In this document: positions 49,101-61,100 of the stretch, piece after piece | Layout: every line of letters begins with the position of its first letter | Position numbering within the stretch: position 1 is the first letter of the stretch | Assembly (NCBI GenBank): GCA_026260175.1 | Contig: JAKCWW010001756.1 | Span: 1-64,000, forward strand | Reading direction: 5' to 3' | Origin: Reticulitermes lucifugus | Taxonomy: Eukaryota; Arthropoda; Insecta; Blattodea; Rhinotermitidae | Length of the DNA stretch: 64,000 nt | Position numbers and translations under genes: made by a program | Notes under the pieces: model-generated | The model's database searches: none | Told to the model about the DNA's origin: nothing | The model's input: only the letters and a program-made list of their open reading frames with translations

Positions 49101-52100
49101 AAAATATGATAGCAAACTAAGCTTAACCCTTTGGCACCAAAAGTTGACTACAGTTGAGAGACAGTGTGTGTGGCTAAAATGTCCAAAGTCATGTAACGAC
49201 ATCGCCAAGAACACGTAATGTAATGGTGGCCATTTAAATTCCCAGCTTTTGCTGGGTACACCCTGCTTTTAATTCCAGCCCCAAAGGGTTAAGTGGGCCA
49301 TTTGCCACTCTCAAGTAAAGGGATTCCTTTAATTTTATATTTATACGGGAAAACTCAGATGATTTAAAATCCAGTGTAATATTTGCAGTCATGTTGAAAT
49401 GTATTTGCTCCTGTTTTTTTTAATCTGGAGCTGATAGGTTTTATTAATTAGAAATATCAGCTCTGCATTAACTGTTATCCCTCCACAAGTCCAGGTTTTC
49501 TGACATGGCTTTCTGTACATTTTCATTATATTACCATGTTCAGTAATAAATATTGTGTATGTTGCATAAATAACAGTATTTCGAAGTGTTATATACAAGA
49601 ACTAGTAAATGGTTTACTGTCAGATGAGAAATGAGTGTGGCCCCTATTGTTGCCTTGCTTTCCAAGCCAGGATATGCTGTGAGCTGGTGCCGTGATATGG
49701 CTGTCTGGCTGGCAATTTCTAATGCCTTAAACTGAATCAGTTTGCAACTGATATGCATATTACCTTTTCTTCTTCCCCACACAGAAAAAAGCTCTTGTCT
49801 GCTGACTTCTGAATCCCTTCTTCATGTTGCACTCTGAATGAATTTTGCATGGGTTTTGCATTAAGCTGTTTATCTGGGATCATCAGTCAATGACACATTT
49901 ATTTCATCTGTTCCATACTTTTTGGCAGCATGCCTGTTGTTGGTAGTTCCCACATAATGAACAATGACTGTCTGATAACTTGCATCATAAGTGCATTGCA
50001 ACCCTTTGGTTTTTAAACATCTAGTAGTTGCTTGTGTCTGCACACAGTGTTATTTTTCTTTGGATGCACCAGTGTCTCCATGAAGCATTTTTTGTGTATA
50101 CACTATTGTCACTTTCTCATAGTTGCTCAATGCATATTTCAATTAGCACTTGAATTGCAAAGGTGACGAATGGCCCTGAGTTCTAGAAAATAACCATGAA
50201 TTATGTGACCATATTTGGCATCATTTTCCCATTTACTATTCAGTTCCTGTAACCCATTACCACCCTTATATTATCAAATCTGTAGTCTGAAATTTTTTTA
50301 TGCCATTATCAGTGTAAAAGAGAAAGCAGATTTAACATTCTTCTGTGATATTGCGTAGATTACTTTGCAGTTTTACTTCTGTTCTGCTAGTGTGTGAGAG
50401 ATTTTATTTCTGGTATGTCATACTGACAAAATCATTAATTTCCATGAAAAATATACTTGTTGGCAGCATTGATTGATTTGTGTTTGTATGAGCTCTACTT
50501 GGCAGTATAATGATGTGCAGACTATTTGTGTTTTGGGAATAACAAATGCCAGTGATATATTGAACTTCAGTAATGTGTCAAAAGTGGAAGCCATCTATTT
50601 TGTAACAGGGGAACAGCAAGCACCACCTGATGAATTTAAATATGATGTGTGTACTGTGTATTTTGGGCAGTGTGGGTAGTCCAATTACAACTTAACTTTT
50701 CTAGGCACTGTGTGTGAGCCATAACCTGATTATAAAGACACAAAATTTGTGGGAAAAAATGCTGTCTGTATTTGAGCCAATACTGTAGTTGCTGAGTAAA
50801 ATGCGGTAAAATATGTATTTTCTGCAGGACATTTTTCATGAGCAGTACAGTTATGTACAAACTATATTTTTATTTTGTTTGAAGGGAATATCGTGATTAT
50901 TTGTTGTTGCATGTAGTTACACACTTTTCAGATTAGTAACTTCACTTTATTTATACACAGCTTTAATGATACAGCATTTCCCTTTCAATTTAGAATTTTT
51001 AAAGTCATTTTTTATCTGTTGCTAGGTCTAATACTTAACTTGAACTATGGTAAGGTGTTAAATCTGTCACCTACCATCATGACGCAGCTGATGTGCAATC
51101 TGTCAACTACCCTGGGTGTTGATCATCGCAAAGCTCTCAACGATTTTACAAGCAACGTGCCCCTTGATGACGCAATTGAAACACGAACTCAGCATGAAAA
51201 GGTGTTGAAGTCTGTTACTGCAATGCAGTATCTCTTAGATGCCCAGAAGATTGCTGTTGAGTTACTGACAAATCTGTGTTCTGGTGATGGTATGTTATGA
51301 TTCCATTGTAATGAAAAAGATATAAAATAATCTTTTCAATTAAGTGTTGACTTTTAAATGTAATAAATAAATTATTTTAAACACTGACAGCATTGTTGGT
51401 AATTTATTTTATTTATATTCATATTTATTTGTTGACTCACATTGTACAGAAGACTGTGTCCACTAACACCACGTTTGTTGCAGAATGCAGCCTTTATAGC
51501 TTGTTCTACAAACACTGTTATTTAATAAACAGTCCATCAATCTACCAGCCATATTTACCTGTGCTGAAACATTCCTCAAAGTCTTGTAGTCTAGATATCA
51601 TAATTTTCAGATTTTTAACATAATCATTACCATCTGTATCAGACAATGTAAAATTTTAATCTCTTTTTTTTTGTTACTCTGTATTGTGTTTATTATTGTT
51701 ATGAATAACATTTAAATGTCAGTTTCACTTCATAGTCCTTCTGTCCCATTCTGTAATTCAGTAAATTCATCCATCATACTGCTTTATGATGTGGTATGTT
51801 AGGCTGAACATATGAACTTAACCATAATGAATAATCTACGTTAATTCTTTTCTGTTACAAGTATGACTACAAAAAATTAAAAAAATTCTCCCTCTTACTT
51901 AGAGGTACAATTTAATATCTTTCTGTGTTCTTAAGTTTGCATCTCTAAAATAATGGTGGATCCAACAGTTTCTCATGCATTTGGCAAATTTATGTTATGT
52001 ACTTCTCTTTGTAAAACAACTGGCATAACAGAGCACTTAATCTGCAGATAAAGTTGTAGTTGTGTTTGTTTCCAGTACTTTTGTTTTCTTGCTTTTTAAG

Positions 52101-55100
52101 TAGAACTTTGTACCCTGTGTTTTACTAATGAAAGTGATAGCAAAAGTTAGGCCTTTCTGAAATATTACTGGAAAGGCAGTTCTCATCAGTAATTTGGTTT
52201 ATGTATTTTTACAGATGCTGATGAGGAGGCCATGGATCAAGATTCATCTGACAATAGCAGTGATGATCCATTCAGTGATTCAAGTTTACCTCAGGGGGAA
52301 GTCATCTCAACAGCTGAGAAAATCTCTCTCAGTGTTCCTTCAGAGGTTAGCATAGAGAAAGAGATTGTTTGAAAAGTGTAAACCTTGAGGAAACATTGCT
52401 GTTTTAGGAAATGTGTTACTGAGGTTGAAGATAAAATCACTGTTTTATAGTTACCATAATCAGCAGTGAATTATTTATTAAAATGCCAAGGTCTGATTTT
52501 CAGAACTGTTTATTTTGAAATTTTGATTTCAATAGTGTATGTACGTTGTGCTGCAGTATGACATTGCTGCACTACGTTTGGTACAAAACTCCTTTGCCAG
52601 GTGGAGGTTAAGTAGAATCTGTTGACTTACTTTCATTTATTTCAAAGTCATAATTTGTGATGCTTCGCAAGTACCATCTTATGAAATGAAGTTGTTTGTT
52701 GTTGCCTCTGCAATTTGCATTATTTCACGAACTAACAAATATCAGAAGATCGCATGTATTCATCAAGCTTCAATGGGGCAGAATTGTTAAATAAACCTAT
52801 GAGACCTTAAAAAGTGCTCTCAGAGAGGAAACACTTAATCATACTGAAATATTAGATTCATTTGCCATTAAAAAAACTGTTAATGATGTTAGTCAGTCAG
52901 GACTTCCATCCAGGAGCCAGAGGGATAAAAATGTGTTATGAAGGAAGGCTTTTTTTTTTTTTTAATGAAAACAGACACATCGGTATCCTCAACTTTGTTA
53001 GTGAGATGGGCATCTCATTAGGATCATGCCAAAGTGTTTTGACACAAGATTTGAACGGGTATTTAATTGCTGCAAATTTTTGTGCCTGGTCTGCTACCCA
53101 ACAAGCAAATATCTCACTCTTTCATTTTATGAGCAGTTTACTTTTCCTTCCCAACCACATTTCAGTTGAAATGATGTGTAGTGATCCAACTTTATGATAA
53201 GTATGAAAGACTTTTTTCTTAAATATGTAAGTGAATATCCATAATTTGAGTTTGTAGTTTCATTACTGTACATGTTGAAGCCAGATTGCATGGCTGTGTG
53301 TATGGTTTTTTGGGATACTATTGTGAATGTTTGAAACAATACAAAACAGTGTTTTCTTGTTCTGATAGGTTCACGAATTAATCGTGAGTGGTCAGTTAGT
53401 GGAGAAGATATGGGAAAAAACTCAAGTAGCAGCTAAAAATGTGTGTGATATCTTGAAGAGTAATACTGATGGGAAACATATCTTCAATCAGTAAGTAGAT
53501 AAACTGCTTCTGTACTTACAGTGTCAAAATCTTTTTGTGTTGCTTTATGGCAACGGCATTGCATTCTATCCCAGAGAAAATACCGTATTTATCTGAATGC
53601 AGAACGACTCTAATCTAAGACAGCCCCCACATAAAACACATCTGCCATGGAAAAATGTATTTATCCAAATCTAAGACAACCCCGCAAAAATAAAACGTCA
53701 ACTAAGAAAAACTATTTTACTATTAATTCCATACACTTAATACACAAAACATGCCAGATTCTATCTACCTCTATCAATCAGTGTCACTGTCTCCATCACT
53801 CACTGCTAACATTCCCATCCTCTTCACTGTCATTCCACAACATATCGTGGGTCTCATCCATTGCATTGGATATGCAGCACTTAAAACCCTTCAAAATCAC
53901 TTTTGGTGATATGCACTGCTATACTGTTATGATTCACATTGACTGCATAATAAATATATATTTCTTGGTTTATAAGCTTACTTGAACCCATGAAGAGTTA
54001 CAATTTTCTCCACAGATGGTGAGTGGTGTTAAGAATTTTAAATACGTGAGTTCTGGAATTTTGATGGTCTGATCAGTCAGAGTTCATGGCTTTTATTATG
54101 GTTTTTAATTTGTGGATTGGTCCAGGTTTTATTTTTGAGTCTTGTAGTTAATTTTTAATTTTTCAAGAGCCATTTTCCTGTTACTACCCTTGTACTGGAT
54201 CTGTCTTCAGGTGCATATGTTAAGAAGTTTACTCTTTGTTTAGTGCCCTATGACTGAGAGTAGCTTGATCTAAGGGGTCCATCAGCTTGGGTGCTTCTTT
54301 GCCTGAAGATGGAAACAGAGGCATCTTTAAAACATTAGACAGTAGACCAAGTCCAAAAAGGAAGATTGTGTCAGTTAACTTTAGTCATGCTCTGTTCTCT
54401 CATTTATTTACACATGGCCAAGTCCAAAAAGGAAGATTGTGTCAGTTATCTTTAGTCATACTGTGTTCTCTCGTTTATCTACACATGACGATTTGGCAAT
54501 GTAGGCCAATTTGGCACTTCATATGCGAATTTAAGACAACCTCACAAATTTAAGCAGCACATTTAAGAAAAAAATCTTGTCTTGCATTCAAGTAAATATG
54601 GTATTCATGACCATTTCACAGCGTTATTTTCAGTGATGTTAACGGAGAGAAACCTGTACTGCACTTGTATATACAGTATTTTGAATCGTGTTATTCTATG
54701 TGCATTATGGAATTTTACGTTGCAACTGTGACAAACAGGTAATTAATGTGCACAACGTTTTGGCCAAGAATAATGGAAGAGACAGAAGTTTATTGCAATA
54801 TACAATAAAACTTGGATTTTACATTTCTGAAGGGACCATTTAAAATAAATGTAAAATCAAGAAAAATGAAAATTTCTGTAGCTATTGAAATTAAACACAG
54901 AAAATTAATACTGTATTACATTCAAACTGTAATCTAGTTTACTTATTCCTCATGTCCATGCTGAATGCTGCACACCTTGTTCTAAGTGCTACTCTGGGCG
55001 GCCATCATGTTGTCATCAACATCAGAGTTTGTAAGGTATTTCCTCACAGTGTCGATGCATTTAGTGCTGACAAAAATGTTGCTGGATGTTCACTTTTTCC

Positions 55101-58100
55101 ACCACCCTTCTCTTCCTCAGACACATCAGATGTAAACTTGTTATCTATCTGTTCTAAAGTCTTTGCCTTACACCTACATCATCAGTATCATAAAAGGTAA
55201 AAGTTCATCCTAGAACAGGCCATGAAGGCCCAGAGGGGCAGTAGAGGTGTAGCTCTACTCTTCTTTTAACCTTGCCGTTAGATGGGGGTGGGTGGTCAAT
55301 GCCACACCTCTACCACTTTACCACCAGGAAAGACCCAGTACCCATTGTACAGGAGGCTGGGTGGGCCCCAGGGCTGGTCTGGATGGGTGCGGAAGGTCTC
55401 GCCCCCACCAGGATTCGATCCCCAGACTGTCCAGCCTGTAGCGAGTCGCTGTACCAACTATGCTATGATATGACTGCTTTGAGCTGACCTGTCTTAAATT
55501 AAACCCACATTTCTGAAAACACTTTAGTATTGTCGTATGTGTGACCAGCACCATGATTCTTCAGTGAATGTAGTGCATCCAGAACATTTACCTTCATCAT
55601 TGCTGTATCATGAAGAAACTTGTGATCAATCATAGAATAGTTTTTCTTACAAGTTGCTTGTAGTAATAATGTTTGAATGACCTGATTATTCCATGGTCAA
55701 GTGGTTAAAAATTGCTGGTGCAATTTTGGGAGGGAATAGACTTTCACGTTGGTTAGATGACTTGTGCCTTGGGGATGGGCGCACACTGGTCCATGAAAAG
55801 TAAGATCTTTCTGTTTTGGGAACTTGTATTGGCATCTAATGCCCTTAAATAGTCAGTAAAGGTGTCCTCTGTAACTCCAGCTTCTCTGTTTGCTACTTAT
55901 TTGTTTGGCAGCTTTCTAACCTTTTTAAAGCAACAAGGGCTTTTACTCTTCCCTATAACTAAAGGTGGGAGTTTGTGAGTGCCATTGACATTGCAGGCTA
56001 ATAAAACCATTGTCCTCTCCTTAGAATTATTTCCACCACTGCAAGGATGCTCTTCCAAACTTAGTGTCTTATTAGATGAAAGCCTGAAGAACAGCTTAGT
56101 CTTAGAATGGTAAGTATACATGAAGGCAATAGGAAAGATAGGAAATTATAACTGAAAATTAATCATTTCCTCCTGATTTTCAGTTGAAAGTCATACAACA
56201 AAAGCAACAGGAAAGTTTATCATCAGTTTGAATGTACAATCAAAGAACTGGCTAGAAAATACAGTGCCGTTCTTATAGATGATCTGGTTGAACCAGTACA
56301 ACCTGTGTAGAATCAAGGTAAACACAGATTCAAGGAATGTAGAATCCAAGTTTTTATTTATGTTATTATGCTTCCTTGAAGCAGCCTTTAACTGCTTGTT
56401 TCGTGGCAGTATTGACAACCACTTCCCAGTTGATGCCGTTCAAAACTTTTAATGTTATGTTTTCTGCTATGTGACATGTAATGTTTGTTGTATGTACATT
56501 AAGTATTGTGTCCTTATAGATTGTTTTGTGATTTCAGGTTGTCGACATTGAGATGTCATGCACTTTTATGCCTGAGCAACCTTATAGCTGGTCTTGACAT
56601 GCAAGACCTGGGTGGTCCCTCTAAGGTTTACACAATGTGGCATGATATTATCAAACTTGCTTTTGAAGAAACAGGTGGGAAATTTTTTGGAATAGCGTTC
56701 GGTCCATCTGTTACACTGGGAATGAATATCTGACAAAAATGTATATGGACAGTTTTTCTTTCAGCAAGAACAGTCATTAAAGAATGCAGAAGCAAAGACT
56801 ATCAGGATTCCAAATTGCAGGGAAAGAAAACGGGGGAATTGTGAAAAATGTTTAATAACCAAACAGTTTTGTTTTGGAATGGACAGTTAATTTTCGGAAT
56901 GTCTGGGCCTAAAAATGCCAGGAGAATATACATCTCAATATTTCTCTGTTTTCACAGGTTATTGATTTTATCATAACCTTCTGATACAGCCTGGCATTAA
57001 CTGGATTAATGACAGTCATTCACATTTTAATGGCAGTGGTGAAAGATAGTCATTTAGTGCAGAATTTATGTGGAATAATATCTAGAAAAGTCAAGGTCAA
57101 TTTAAAAAAAAATTATAGAAGAACAACATGTAACAGAAGTTTTTGTATATAATCTGATTTGTGTAGTTATTCAAAAAATATCTGAAGAATATCTGAATGC
57201 TTTTGACCAAATCCACATCCTGTTTTGTCTTTGTGACTGTGTATTGGATCTGTGGATAGTAAATAAATGATGAATGATGATGACTGTATGTGAGTGGAAT
57301 TAAACAATAACTCTTTATCAATCCACAACATTTTTATTGTTTGGATTACAACATCCAGCTTTGACTTGCTGAAATTATTAGCTTGTGTACAGCTGGAGTT
57401 AGTCATAACTGAAGTTATGGTAAAAGGAACAGGTGATAATGGCAGGAATGCTGGATGTGTGAAGTTACTACAGAGAAACAAGAAAATCGTGTGGAGGGAT
57501 GTTTTATACACAGAAATTGGTTTTGTGAATGTACATCACATACGTTTTTCGTATGCTTACCAGATGTTTATCCATTTGAATTTCCTTACTTTTATTAAAC
57601 TTTTACAAGAATTTTGTATACGTTTTAGAAGGGGGTGACATTAAGCTCCTGGAAGCAGCTACATCTGCACTGAGAGAAGCACTTCATAAACTCACTGAAG
57701 TACAGTGTGTTCTGCTTGGAGATGTAAAAGACTCAGATTTACAGGTGAGGATGATAAATACATAGTTCTTCATTGTTCATTGTCCATGCAGAGCTCCAGA
57801 ATATGGCTTAAATACTCTATAGACTCTTAACCAAATGCAGTATGCTTCATACATATACTTTTATACTAAAGCTGATCAGTGTGTGGTGAGTGTTCCTAGA
57901 GCCTGAGCACCAAATACACAAGGACCAAATATGAATGAATAACAGCTGATGTAAGAGCAGTAGTTTTAGATCTTTTTTTTTTTAATATTTTTCAGGTAAT
58001 GTTTAGCACTGGACTTCAGTGTCAAGATGCACAAGTCAGAACTAACCTCATCAGGTGTGTTGGCATGTTGGGCATGTTTTTTGGAAAGTCAGCTGCAGAT

Positions 58101-61100
58101 GACAGTCAAAGACAGCTCAAGGTAATGTAACACTGGTATCTGTGAATCTCAGGGACAGAACCAGAATTTTTGTATGTGGAAGGTTTTACTATCATGTTCA
58201 ATTTTCTGAGAAACAGATCAACATTACAAACTTTAGGACAAACTTTTTGTATTGTTTGGGACCATGGCCCCATTGTTGGAACACCAATTCATGTACAGTA
58301 ATTGCAGTATTTTTGGACCATAAAATGCACCGAGATTTTAGAAGACAAATTGAGGGGGAAAATATGTGCATCTGAAGCTGAAATTCACAAATACTTAACA
58401 AAATTGTGGAGTGGTTTGATGTTTCTACTGGTCATTGAATCCCCTGATATCTTCATCACCACTGTCACAGTTTTCTTTACTGTTGTTACTGTCTGAACTT
58501 TCACCTTTTTCAAACACTGCATTATGTTCAGCACCATCAAAGGCATTATTGATTTAGTGTTTCTTGAAAGACTTTACAGTTGTTCATGCCTGTTCATAAA
58601 ACTGTTAACACCGTGAAGTTGTCCCACAAACTCAGTGATGGTGTGTGTGTGACCACCCAGCTTTCCACTTCAGAAGTCATCAGTTTTGTAGACACAGAAA
58701 TTCTAATGATTCTGTGGTCTCTTATCCAGTTCTTAAATTCTGCTTCTGGGTCAGGCCATTTTGCAATGTACTAAGAGAAAGAGTGTTTGTTCATCTGTGT
58801 CTTCTTTAACTCTGTGATTTTCTGTGTTGGAGGTGGACCAAAATGCCTTTTGGCTGTGCTGTTACCATGCTCTTTTGTTTATGTCCATCACATTTAAATT
58901 GAAAGCTACAGTGTACAAAATCCTCATCTTTTTACTATCCATTCTGAGAGCAGATTTATTTTCAATAAGCTCATTATGACTTCTTGGTATGAGCAGCTAG
59001 TGAAAGGAACAATACAGCTTTGTTTCGTTCCCTCCAGGGATGTGTCATGTGATAACCACTGGTATCTGTCCAGTGAATGTGGGATTGTCAGTTAATGTGA
59101 CTGTCATATTAATGCACTTTTGGAACATAAGATGCACAATAATTTTATACAGTATTTTCCAGGAAAGAGATGTCTTATGGTCTGGAAAATATTGTAATTG
59201 CGTTGTAAGAAGTATTGGTGTATTGATGTCATTTACACATACCTTGAGTTCAAAATTGGCTTTTATGCACCATTGAGGAATCCTGAGTCATGTTAGAGCT
59301 TTTCGCCACCTTATAGCACTGGAGTCACTTAGTTGCTTTGGACCTCATGAATTATCAGCATGAGTGTTGAATTGATTCTTAATAACACATGATTGTATGA
59401 GAAACTTCTAACATAACTGGATATAGGTATACATTTACAGCATGTTTTCTTTAACCTTGATTTATTTTAATTTAATGTTGCTGTTGGGATAGCATTCCAG
59501 CTTTGTGTGTTCAAATCTTTGACTGAATACCTGCTGTCTTGGCTGAGGTTTCTCCTCATTCTCATCAGTCACTAAGCACATGATAGGATGCTACCTCAAG
59601 TTAGACCATGACCATTTTCTTCCACATCCTTGCCTATTCATTTTTCACATATCCAATCTTCTGATTCATTATTCACTTATCCAGTCATTTGATGCTAATA
59701 TGTGTTTGTGGATCAGAAAGCAAGTTTACAGTACCCATAAATCAGAGCCAAGACTTTAATAGACGAAACTGGCAATACACAGTGAAGATGTCACTGGTAT
59801 GCCATTTTTCACCATAGTAATCTTCACAGTTGAGGCATTTGTCACAGCATGTGATAAGTTTGTCCATCCCAGGTGCATAGAATGATGTCTCTGTTGTGTC
59901 AGCCAGTTGATGGTAGCACATTTGACATGTCACCGGTGAAATGATGTGACAAGTGCTCCTTCAAGGTGGGAAACAGCTGTAAATTGCCAGGTACCAAATC
60001 TGGAGTTTATGCAGGATGGTCCACTGTTTCTCAACCAAAATGCTGCAACAAGTTTTGAGTCTGCTGTGCTGTGTGCAGCAGATCATTGTTGTGGAGGAGC
60101 ATTGAACCATTGCTAAGATGGCCAGGACCTTTTCTCCTGAGGGCCTCTCACAAGCTGTTGAGTGTGGCGCAGTACATGTCGGCGTTAACTGTGCATCCGT
60201 GTCTCAGGAAGTCCACCAGCAACACACCTGACAAGCAGCAAAGATGGTGGCCAGCACTTAATCAGTAGATGGTGTTACTTTAAACTTCTTTTTGTGGTTT
60301 TACATTGTGTTCACCGTGCATCTTGACATTAATTTTCAGTTTTTTTATCCAACGAATGCACTTTTTTATTTCTGTTTAATTTGCCCTACATATGTTTCAG
60401 CCATGATTCGGCCATCATCAGGGGTACACTGATAAGTTCACTTCACTTTTTGTGGGTTTGCTGGGGTGTTTCCACTCAGTGGTTGATCACTTACTGCTGG
60501 GAGTGGAATGATGGATCAGTGTCTCATATCCAATAAATACTTGTTGCAGGCAGTTATTACCCTCTACTGCATAATGTTTCAGGCCATCATTTCTGCTGCT
60601 TCATTGTCATCTGTTAACACATGAGGCACACATCTGGCACAGATATTATAGTACTGTAACACATCCACCATGATATGCTGCACAGTGCCATAGGATAAAC
60701 CATGGGCAGATGCCATATACCACATATTTACATATCCATCCATCTGAATGTGTTTCATGATGCATGCATTATTGACTTCTGTCATTAAGGAGCTTTGTCA
60801 TCTGCTTTGATTGTTGTATGTCACATTGTTCCTGCCAGATGCAAATATGCGGCACCTTTTGGCAACCTTGTGCCTGGACATGACACATTTCCATACACTT
60901 CCAGAGGCTGTTGATGAATATCAGCTGCCAACACTTTCTATGCTCACAGAAAGCATGTAACTCCTTGGACTTCCAAGTGAGACTAGTTCTCCAAGTGGGT
61001 CACCACGTTGAACTGCCACACCTGTGCTTCTTGTGTACATAAGCCTGGAGTTACATGACTGTGAAAAGTAGAGCCCTCTATTGTATATATCAGTAGAATC

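Larger units (their letters stand above)
48948..51025 (+). other. HEATR3: HEATR3 intron 6 (2.1 kb)
   Basis: Holds a piggyBac-type MITE (49127-49288) and a decayed CENP-B/pogo-type DNA-binding fragment (49590-50110). The remainder is unclassified. Confidence 0.85.
53491..56537 (+). other. HEATR3: HEATR3 intron 9 (3.0 kb), transposon pile-up
   Basis: More than half of it is transposon: a ~1-kb TIR element (53583-54601), a Tigger-type relic (about 54795-56125) and a SINE inside that relic (55192-55470). Confidence 0.85.

Noticed and set aside
58311-59137. TIR transposon bounded by TTTTGGACCATAAAATGCAC
   Set aside because: The two copies are in direct, not inverted, orientation, so they are not terminal inverted repeats. 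Mentioned only as flanks of the pogo-type fragment.
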